Shown: piece after piece, positions 1 through 7,482 of the stretch
Position numbering within the stretch: position 1 is the stretch's first letter
Layout: each line of letters begins with the position of its first letter
DNA from: Gymnopilus junonius
Lineage: Eukaryota > Basidiomycota > Agaricomycetes > Agaricales > Galerinaceae
Length of the DNA: 11,362 bases
Direction: 5' to 3'
Assembly (NCBI GenBank): GCA_015501075.1
Contig: JADNYJ010000852.1
Span: 1-11,362 of the forward strand
The notes under the pieces: generated by a model
Told to the model about the DNA's origin: nothing
The model's input: only the letters and a program-made list of their open reading frames with translations
The model's database searches: none
Translations under genes and position numbers: made by a program

Positions 1-12
1 AGATTTTTGTGA

Positions 13-902
13 TTAAGACGAAGCACTGTAAGTTTTTCCGTCGATAGTAAAGCTGCAAAAGGAACATTAGCAACTTGAGGACAAAGATTATGTCGGTTGG
101 AACGTACCGGTGGTCCCATGCAACTTGCTTTTTATTGTTGATCAAATCCCAATAGACCTTTGCGTGAGCTGGGCCGCTTTTCAAGAACACTGAATAGTCA
201 TAGACAGGTCCGCCGCTTTCTGTCACCAGGCTGGCAAAGTAAAACCTAGACGATGAAAGAATAAATTGAGTAATAGATTGCTAACTGGATACCGTAAGAA
301 ACATACTGGAAATTCTCTGCCTCGTACGATTTAGAAGCCGTAGCAACAAATCTGGCCTCAAGAACCTTCTGGATACCAAGAGTGAAAAACTTGGGTGGAG
401 AATATTGGGCGAAAGGAAGGATGTTGCCAGTGACAATGAATGCCTTGGGGTGATCGCGGTGCACGGCGTTCTTGAAACTTGCCAAAGCCTTTTGAGCAGC
501 AGTGAATGCGCCTACACCAAGGGCAACCGAATCCTCATAAGAAGAGACAGGGAGAGAGAGAGCATCGTCTGGGTTCGGGGGAATATGCAAGGACGCAGCT
601 GAGGGAGAACGCGTGGTGAGCATCTTTACTAATTATAGAGGAAACAAGGACATACCGTTGTATACGACGACGTTAACTGGACCCAACTTCTCAACCACGG
701 TATCAAAAGCAGATTCGATGCTCTCGCGCTTGGATACATCAACTTGGACATTCAGATACTCAGCATCTGCTGCAGCAGTCTTGCCATTTCGACTGCCGAG
801 AGCGACGCGATAGCCATTCTCCTTGAGTTTGGCAGCTACAGACGAGCCGACGTTTGTGCCAGCTCCAAGAACGAAAGCTACGAGTCGGGAGTTGACAGAC
901 AT
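13..902 (-). CDS. Atypical short-chain dehydrogenase/reductase-like NAD(P)-binding protein, 4 exons, 238 aa
   Basis: Exons are 902-656, 598-307, 245-108 and 52-13. The introns (57, 61 and 55 nt) all begin GTATGT or GTACGT, end in AG, and keep one frame to a TAA at 15-13. The ATG at 902 follows a TATA box. The product starts with a Rossmann nucleotide-binding turn (LGAGTNVG, residues 12-19), then a VDVS segment (54-57) and NVVVYNAAS (77-85), the usual end of beta-4. A family-typical second half follows (IVTGNIL 137-143; LGIQK 156-160). Compared with classical SDRs, only Lys160 of the tetrad is clear: Leu156 sits where the YxxxK tyrosine would be, Thr139/Gly140/Asn141 where serine would be, and Gly110 near the Asn position. 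From family knowledge, fungi have many such divergent SDR-fold proteins. The substrate is unknown, and the protein may bind NAD(P) without being a standard dehydrogenase. It is probably cytosolic: no signal peptide or membrane segment is seen. Confidence 0.85.
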
Positions 903-983
903 TATTTAACGGTTGGCGATTGCGGGACTTGAAAGATGTGATAGATGCCGGGAGCTTGACAGCAATAGTGGACTTCTGCTGCG

Positions 984-991
984 TATTTATA
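984..991 (-). promoter_or_regulatory. TATA box of the SDR gene
   Basis: The minus strand reads TATAAATA here, about 82 nt upstream of the SDR start codon at 902. This is the usual fungal spacing when a 40-60 nt 5' UTR is allowed. Confidence 0.5.
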
Positions 992-1192
992 GAGGTTTCG
1001 TCGAAAGTCGAGGCTATAGAGCTCCATGACCAAGTTCGTGATATGGCGAAGGTTAGACGTGGTTAGACGAGTGTATTATTTTTGTGTCAAAGGATTCGCG
1101 TCATCCATTTTAGGATGACTAAGTGGTAAGGAAGAGACGATTGTTAATCAACAGTGCTTCCGTACTTCCTAGGCTCAGCTAAGCAAGAAATT

Positions 1193-1217
1193 CCCACCCA
1201 CGTGAAACGTGAGTGGG
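1193..1217. repeat. Imperfect inverted repeat containing an E-box (CACGTG)
   Basis: The left arm CCCACCCACGT (1193-1203) and right arm ACGTGAGTGGG (1207-1217) are complementary at 10 of 11 positions around a GAA spacer. The left arm runs into a perfect CACGTG at 1199-1204, the core bHLH site, and the right arm carries ACGTG. It lies in the divergent spacer about 290 nt upstream of the SDR ATG and 310 nt upstream of the ORF at 1530. It could be a dimeric regulator site or a chance hairpin. Confidence 0.35.
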
Positions 1218-1529
1218 GCTTATACCAAGGTAGGGGTTTTACCAGGGCAATGTAAAGTTAGGGCTTTTTCAATTTATGACGCTCCATCCCTTCAACAGAA
1301 TTATTTACTTTATAGAGAAGAGTTTTAGTAAAATCATTTCTGAGTCGAACTATCATTTTTTCCGATTTTATAGTGAGGTTTGTGTTTTGATAATGACGAA
1401 ATGAAAAGTAGTGGTGAGATTGTTTCATCTTTGTAGTCTCTTTCGCTTTGATCACCGGCGTCACAAAGACGTCACACGCGGCTCTCTCTCGCTTTTACCA
1501 CCACCGCGCCTTCAACAGTTGCCTCAACG

Positions 1530-1703
1530 ATGCCCCCGGGTCAGCAAATCCATGAGGATAAACTCCAGAAGTCTGTTCAGGCCCTCAAGCGTCTCGACTG
1601 GCAATCCACCAACAAATTTATCGAGAAGTACTACGATGATAATATGTCTGAATATCTGACAGGTGACATCTTCCAGAACTTCCAGCGGGACTTTCTGACC
1701 TAA
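1530..1703 (+). CDS. Unrecognised 57-codon ORF, possible small gene or 5' gene remnant
   Basis: An ATG at 1530 opens 57 codons ending in TAA at 1701-1703. The predicted peptide is hydrophilic and rich in Lys, Asp, Gln and aromatic residues (for example STNKFIEKYYDD, residues 26-37, and IFQNFQRDF, 47-55). Many codons end in C or G, unlike the AT-rich flanks. The leader just upstream is CT-rich and has CRE-like half sites, so a promoter is believable. I do not recognise the family. It could be a genuine small protein, the surviving first exon of a decayed gene, or chance. No convincing splice donor joins it to a downstream exon. The antisense frame at 1524-1955 is longer, but its composition does not look coding. 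Confidence 0.35.
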   Translation: MPPGQQIHEDKLQKSVQALKRLDWQSTNKFIEKYYDDNMSEYLTGDIFQNFQRDFLT

Positions 1704-2402
1704 GCGTGGCCAGGGTGTGAGTTCCGTGGCAGGTGGATTGGGCCGCAGAGGTGCAGCTGGTGTTGACGGCACAACCTTGCATTTTCGAGGTGTATTATAT
1801 ACATTAAGGGGGAAGGTGGTGGGCCATAGAATACTTGAAGAGAGTGGACTTGAATAATTAGTTTGAGAGGTAGCGTAGGGGCTTTCTATACCATTTTTCA
1901 TGGCATCAGAGGCTAGGTTGTAATATATTTCAGAATTTCTCCTATTTTCTGTCATGCTCTGAGTCCGGTAACTAAAACTTTTGTAGACTTGAATTTCAAA
2001 GACTACAAATCAAATGTAATGGCCGTGATTGATCGCATTGCCCTGCCACATGGCCTACTTTCACACAAGACCGTCCACTGTGTGGACGTGTTTTGGTACG
2101 AGACTACCGTACTTCCTTGGGTATACCTCTTCCATTCTTCCTCTATTTTCGTGCAGGAAAAACTTGCTGAATAAGGCGTCTCGCTAGTGTTGAGCTATAA
2201 TTAGCTTTCCCCGACAAAGGTGGGTTGACGACAAACAATTCACTGGTTGCTCAGTCACCTCTTTCCAAGAAGTTGTGGATGACATTATATGGTTCCCTGT
2301 TATAACTTGCATATGTATAGAATTACAAAATTAGAAGTACAAATACTTTTACATGCTTATTCAGGTTCGGGCTAGCCACTTGTCCGACTTTGGGTATGAA
2401 GC
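1704..2402. other. Intergenic, no gene recognised; 3' flank of rvt
   Basis: Frames here are short and their translations show no family features. The part next to 2402 (about 2280-2402) is AT-rich and should contain the rvt 3' UTR and polyadenylation region on the minus strand. A 17-nt perfect hairpin (arms CGTCCAC and GTGGACG) sits at 2072-2088. No tRNA-like cloverleaf or terminal repeat was found by eye. Confidence 0.5.
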
Positions 2403-5193
2403 TCATTGGTCCAGCTTGATCCTGGACGACCTGAACAGCTGCACCATCCCCACTGGAATCAGGTTAGGATCAACAGCATCTAGCCCACCAAACTTCGTCA
2501 CCACCTCCTCGCCATACATACTCAGCACCCACTTCCTATACCAATCCAACCCACTCCAAACCACAGGCGACCCCGACTGCGTGAGCTTCAATGCCTCCTC
2601 GACCTTGGGCACGAGCTCCACCGGCTGCATGGAAGGACATTCAAGCATGTGGCAGTAGGCAACGCGCCATGTAGCGAGCCACGATTCACGCAGAGAGGTG
2701 TACTCCTCGAACGACATGAACTCTTCCTTGTTGGTGTCCTGGCCGCCGCGTTGCTTCCTCCTGTTGTCCTTGTTGAGCTGCCAGCCATCCTTGAGGGCAG
2801 CGTAGGCAATACGGTCGTGCTCTATACGGTCAGGGAACTTGCGGTCGGCGGTATGTTCGTGCTCGATGAAATGTTCAGCAGGACCGGTTACAACCACGCC
2901 ACTGGCAGATTCTTTAGACCTGTCGTCCCAGATGGCTAGAGGCGTGCCTTGCCTCTGCAGAGCAAGAAGCTCTAGCATCGTATTGCGCAGCTCGAGCCCG
3001 CCACTGCCAATGGGGAAGTAGAAGTATCCTTCCGGCAGATCCGTCACACCAAATCGCTCCTCAATTACCTTCCTCAGATACCCAACAGCGCTAGTGGCCG
3101 ACTCGTCAGAGAAGAGTTCACGCTGGATCCTTGCAAGGGTGCTGATCATCCCGGTGATATGGGCCTGACCAAAACAGTTGGCAGGTGTGCCACCCAAGTT
3201 TCGCAGGAAGAACGCCGTGTACTTGTTGTACGTGTTCACCCAGCCAAAGACCGACTTGGTACTCGACAGCTGACGCCGCATCTCCGCAATGTGCTTCCCA
3301 ACATCCGCTTGGTCAATGACAAACCGTGATTCCTTGACGTCGAACTTGAGGAAACCCCATCGGATGTCACCGCCAGGAAGACCAACCGCATCCTCTGGAT
3401 TTGGGCCAACGTAGGCTGACCCTGTCTTCTGCTGGTTGAACTTCAACCCAACTAGCTCAGCGTACTTCTTCATCTCCGCCCAGCCAGCAACGACTTTTTT
3501 GGCGTCTGCATCCCATAGCCACAGATCATCGTGCATTCGGTAGAGGAACAGCCCATCAGCGTGTTGGTTGACAGCGAAATCCATCATGAAGATGACAGCC
3601 TCTCCGCAAAGCACGCTAAGGGAGTATCCGATAGGCGTTCCGCGCTTCCTGACGCGTGTCTCGGATTCACCTGGGAAGCGAAGAGGTGCAGAGAGGAAGG
3701 CCTTGAGGAATGACAGCCATGTCGGGGGTATACCCAAGAACTCGAGGACGGTGAGGATGCTGTCGTGGGGCAAGGAAGGGCCAAACCACTCCAGGTCCGA
3801 ACAGAGGGTAGTATGTGTCCCGTGGATAGCCATGTTGAGATAACACTCCGTCGTCATGATGTGCAATAGCTTCTGCTTGATCAGCGCAGGATTCGAGGCC
3901 GCTGTAGAATCGGGTTCAGGCGCATCGCCCACCTCATCATACCCACCCAGCGAGCTGCCTTCGAGTTGGGTGAGGAAGAACATCTCCCACTGGTACTTCT
4001 CCCTTTCACTTTGAATGGACGCCTTGCCGGTATCCCTGTAGATTTGTCGTATGCGGCGTTCTCGAACTTCGTGAGTAGGACGAGGTGAGCGAATCCATGC
4101 TTTGCTGTTGAACAGTTGAGTGAGAGATGACCTGAGTTTGACTCCCCAGACTACGCCGATGTGGTGAAGGAAAAGAGCGTCGATGATCTCCGGATCAGTG
4201 AAGGCCCTGAGAAAGAAGAAATGAGAGTCAGACATGCACATAAAAATATGATTGAAATGACCCTTACCTGTATTTTCCGTTGAAATGTCGACGGAATTCG
4301 ACAGGAAGGCCTTCCTTCGGCCAAGCCCACGACTCCAAGCTCGCCAATCGCATGCTCAACACACTAGCGACCTCTTGCACCACAGTCGGGTTCTCTTGGA
4401 ACGCCTTCAGCGTCGTCCTCTTCTCCTCGTCCATTAAACCGGATGCCAGCAATGACTTGATGGAGCCAAGGACCTCCCTGGAAGTAAAGGGCCTGCGCTG
4501 GAAATAGTATGCGAAATTTTTCAGGTCCTTGCGCAAGTTGTCTAGGGCCTTGGCAGCTTCGTCCGACGAAAAGAGATCCTGCAGATACGCTGTCAGCGCC
4601 GCAGTGTCCACCGGGTAGTCGTCAAAAACGATAGAGGTGAACTTCTCCTTCTGTTCATACAGCTCCTTCCGTCCAACCTCCACAAAAGCGGCGCTCGCAG
4701 CATCCGATTCGCCAACCTCGGAAACATCTCCTTCCACATCCTCAGGCACGGCTTGGTACCTCAACGCCACAGAGTCACCGCTGGTCAGCCACTCGTTGAA
4801 CAAATTGCCAAAAAGCTTGGCAGAGTCGAACCGCATCGTAGTGTGGCGAATGTGCTCTTCCAACGTCTGCGCCCATCCCTCTGCGATCTGGCGGCTGAAG
4901 CTCGGGTCGTTCTTCGCCTGGAGGAGCCAAAACTCGAGGTTCTTCAGCTGAAGCTTTCCGCCGACGGTCTGCTGGTAGTCGAGAGTCCCGGAGCCAGTCC
5001 AGGAGGTGACAGCCTTGGCGAGGATCTCGACTTTCTCGAGTATATCGCCGTTTTCTCCCAAGGACTTGGCTTGTTCAAGGACTTTTGCATGCGCCTGGTA
5101 TGCGAGTCGCTGTTTCTCGAGCTCCTGGAGCTTGATGTCGGTGATGAACTGGAGAGTCTGTCCGAAGGAAGACTTGGCAACGTTGGAGGACAT
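2403..5193 (-). CDS. rvt: Cellular reverse transcriptase-related protein (rvt class), 2 exons, 909 aa
   Basis: Exon 1 is 5193-4268 and exon 2 is 4206-2403, joined by a 61-nt phase-2 intron (GTAAGG...CAG) inside Arg309; TGA ends the frame at 2405-2403. Residues about 18-60 look coiled-coil; 151-164 are strongly acidic. A conserved entry to the polymerase core follows (RRHFNGKYRAFTD, 301-313). RT motifs: A/3 around Asp446 (LCSDLEWFG), B/4 GTPIGYSLS (498-506), C/5 MHDDLW (533-538) with Asp535 and Asp536, D/6 GLKFNQQKTG (562-571), E/7 about 589-598. PEGYFYFP and GGLELRN (700-717) precede a basic stretch near 790. All three catalytic Asp are kept, and HDD replaces the usual YxDD. About 75 residues between the first core block and motif A match the loop insertion reported for rvt proteins. 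From the literature, rvt genes are host genes of fungi and scattered other taxa, biochemically able to add nucleotides, with a cellular role still unclear. No endonuclease, RNase H, gag or LTR is present. Confidence 0.93.
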
Positions 5194-5289
5194 GATGAGA
5201 TGGCAGTAGCAAGTGAGTTTGAGTACGTTGGTGGATTAGGAGCTAGGAAACTAGTCCGTAATGCGGTCTTTTCGTAAAAAACTTCGAGG

Positions 5290-5297
5290 TTTTTATA
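5290..5297 (-). promoter_or_regulatory. TATA box of rvt
   Basis: The minus strand reads TATAAAAA, about 97 nt upstream of the rvt ATG at 5193. Position and sequence suit a fungal core promoter. Confidence 0.55.
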
Positions 5298-5390
5298 CAA
5301 ATTCCGTTAAACAGGGCTGAACGCATGGTTCTAGTATATCTGAAATGAAAATTGAAATTTCCGAGCTCAGTGATGTACTACGACATCAGA

Positions 5391-5397
5391 TGACTCA
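5391..5397. promoter_or_regulatory. GCN4/CPC-1-type site (TGACTCA) upstream of rvt
   Basis: A perfect TGACTCA (pseudo-palindromic, TGAGTCA on the other strand) lies about 94 nt upstream of the rvt TATA box and 198 nt upstream of the ATG. This heptamer is the binding site of the bZIP general amino-acid control regulators (yeast Gcn4, Neurospora CPC-1). A chance match somewhere in a 300-nt promoter has a probability of roughly 4%, so function is suggested, not shown. Confidence 0.4.
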
Positions 5398-6256
5398 GGG
5401 ATGGATGAAACAAGTCAAAAATGAGTACATACCGGGGCCGCAAAATGTGCGTTGGATTCGTGCAGAATCATAACGAGTACCAGTGATTCGAGAAACGGTG
5501 CCGCAAGAAAGCCATCGCTGTCATAATTGCTTTATGTCCATAGTATTAGTACAATGGATAACCAACCAGAGAACATTCTCGGAAAAACATAGAAGGCTGT
5601 TCGTGGTCTTGGAGACTTGGCAAAACAAATTGCTGTGACAAATGAACGCGTTGGAACGGAGCGCTCGGCCATAACCAAGGTCACATGTCACGCGTCTCTT
5701 CCACTTCCTGCTGTAGACATGTAAACACACCTTTTTCCGCTGCCAAGGGCGCCAGTCGCCTATCAGCTTCGCAGTATTGGTGGGCTCAGTCGTCCAACGT
5801 ATTCTCTCAGCAAAGTCTGCGGCGCCTTCAAGGGCCCTGGCGTGCTTTATATAGCAACGCGATGTAGGCTGCCAGTCACAACTGCGAACTTGTACCTTCA
5901 ACATTTTGTTGATTACATCGACGAACACTGCAGTATACTTAAATTTAGATGAAAAAAGTACGGAAAGATCTTTCAAAGACCTTCAACGTCCTCAGCCTTC
6001 CTCAACTCGCCTGGCTCTCACTTTCGCAGATTTCGACAACCCCACCTTGCAACCTACGATACTTACTTGAAGGCTGCTTCCTACTTGAACGAAGTCGTGA
6101 GCTTTTTCTCAGAAGACCAATCAATCGAGATTCGCTGACAGGTCCCTGATCTAACTTTGGATTGTAGTCTTCTATTTTCTCAACCTTCGTTGGCGACGCG
6201 TTCAAACAGAAGTTCAGAAAGGGGCAATCCATAACTGACTGACAGGCCTTCCGCTT

Positions 6257-6270
6257 CCAATCAAAATTGG
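6257..6270. promoter_or_regulatory. Inverted CCAAT-box pair upstream of the P450 locus
   Basis: CCAAT (6257-6261) and ATTGG (6266-6270) face each other across CAAA, about 175-185 nt upstream of the P450 start codon. Such boxes are bound by the HAP/NF-Y complex; function here is inferred from motif and position only. Confidence 0.3.
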
Positions 6271-6348
6271 CCCATGTCACTGCGTTCGTTGTCTTCCGAC
6301 AAGTTGAGGCTGGGATTGATATACCCTTTACGGCTGAGCTGGGAACAG

Positions 6349-6354
6349 TATAAG
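6349..6354 (+). promoter_or_regulatory. TATA-like element of the P450 locus
   Basis: TATAAG lies about 90 nt upstream of the P450 ATG at 6442, the same spacing as the TATA boxes of the other genes in this window. Confidence 0.35.
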
Positions 6355-6441
6355 TGGAGGTAGCCCCATCGCTTTGCTCTACATTTCCTCAATGCTTCTT
6401 ATACGAAACTTGTTCTATGGGTGTACGTTTCACTCCCCAAA

Positions 6442-7482
6442 ATGGGTGTATTGGCTTTCCGGGTCGTGGCGGTTGTCCTTATTCCAATGCTTGTGGTTAC
6501 ATATCGTCGGGCTCGAGCTCTTCCTCCCGGTCCTCGGGATCTTCTTGTCCTTGGATATTTTCGAAATTTCAAGCAGACGCCATGTGTCAAGCTCATAGAA
6601 TGGGCGCGCGAGTTCGGTATAGCCTTTTTCTTCCATCGTCCGCTATTACCACTTATCGCTGGACTACAAACGTAGGTCCTATATATTCCCTCAACATTGC
6701 CGGTCGCAATGACATCGTCCTCAATGATAGACCGCCGGTCAAACCTCTACAGCGACCGTCCTAGATTCGTCACTGTAGGTGAACTCATGACAGGGGGGAT
6801 GCATTTAGCATTCGCTCGCTACGGCGATACGTGAGCGGATCACTTTCTTCCTCTTCAGACACATAGATTAACCATGATACAGGTGGCGAAAATTAAGGCG
6901 CGCAGCAGCAGAAGGACTCACCACGCATGTCATCAAGAAATACAGGGTGGCGCTGTCCAAAGAGGCGGCGTTTGCTGCAATACAGATGCTTAATCATCCT
7001 AATTTATGGGAGGACCATCTAATTCGTGAGTACTGTTTTCAGTTTCGCATATATTCCTTAACGTTTACTTTTCTCCAACATTCAGAGCAGCCGGCGGAAG
7101 CGCTCTCAACGCGATATACGGATGGACTCGACACCTGACATTCAGTAGTCGGGAACGGATGATCCAACGTGTGCGTAGCCATACCGCAGGGATAGCTGAG
7201 CGCGCCGTTTCAAGCCTCCACTTGATGGATACCTTTCCTATTGTCCAAGTTTATCCCGGAATGGGTCGCTAAATGGAAATGGGACGTCCTTACTTGGTTT
7301 TACCAACAGAGTAGTAAACTCCGCCATTTCCGCAAGCATGTCAAAGTCAGTGTTGGTTTTTTGATATATATTTGCCCTTCAAATTTTTCTCAACTACTCA
7401 ATGGAACCTTTTTTAGGTTACTCAATGTTTTGCCTCAGATCTTCACGAGAGTATAAATCGTTACCAGTTATTTGACAATGAA
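6442..7482 (+). pseudogene. Cytochrome P450 pseudogene, copy A (N-terminal two thirds), fused to copy B
   Basis: The start MGVLAFRVV gives a hydrophobic anchor (residues about 3-20), then a basic turn and the LPPGP hinge typical of ER-bound fungal P450s. Exon 1 is 6442-6616; a 59-nt intron ends at 6675. Exon 2 resumes with GPIYSLNIAGRNDIVLN, then jumps frame at about 6727-6730 and seems to lack 8-11 residues before DRRSNLYSDRPRF. It continues to YGDT at 6830; a 52-nt intron ends at 6882. The next exon carries the C-helix WRKLRRAAAEG (WxxxR intact). Its 3' splice donor (7025-7027) appears to have lost one G. The exon from 7086 has an extra G near 7249, before FIPEWVAKWKWD. The last A exon starts at 7417 (TQCFASDLHES) and stops resembling copy A after QLFDNE at 7482, where copy B follows. 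Such enzymes are heme monooxygenases of fungal secondary metabolism or detoxification. The exact CYP family is not assignable here. Confidence 0.8.

Larger units (their letters stand above)
903..1529. other. Intergenic spacer between the SDR gene and the small ORF at 1530
   Basis: No gene is visible; every frame is short and lacks family resemblance. It holds the SDR TATA box, a direct repeat of GGTTAGACG at 1051-1059 and 1061-1069, and the E-box inverted repeat. Close to 1530 there are two CRE-like half sites (GCGTCAC near 1459 and GACGTCAC near 1469), followed by a pyrimidine-rich tract (about 1483-1500), as is common just before fungal start codons. Confidence 0.5.
5298..6441. other. Intergenic between rvt and the P450 locus, no gene recognised
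   Basis: The two diverging loci are separated by about 1.2 kb. The longest antisense frame (5521-5976) has erratic composition and no motif. One plus-strand stretch (5953-6135) is open for 61 codons without an ATG, and its last third looks mildly protein-like. The 3' end of the spacer holds the CCAAT pair and TATA-like element assigned to the P450 locus. Confidence 0.5.

Noticed and set aside
1524..1955. 143-codon minus-strand frame
   Set aside because: Composition changes along its length, no domain or motif is visible, and part of it is antisense to the better-supported ORF at 1530-1703.
2072..2088. Perfect 7-bp hairpin (CGTCCAC, TGT loop, GTGGACG)
   Set aside because: Short palindromes of this size are expected by chance in 11 kb, and it has no gene at a meaningful distance.
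2403..5193. Reading the RT gene as an LTR, LINE or group II intron retroelement
   Set aside because: No LTRs, target-site duplications, gag, protease, RNase H, integrase, endonuclease or maturase features are visible. The gene has a spliceosomal intron and its own promoter, and its motifs fit the cellular rvt class.
5521..5976. 151-codon minus-strand frame between rvt and the P450 locus
   Set aside because: Cys-, Trp- and Arg-rich erratic composition, no motif, and no promoter-like element at the right spacing; likely chance.
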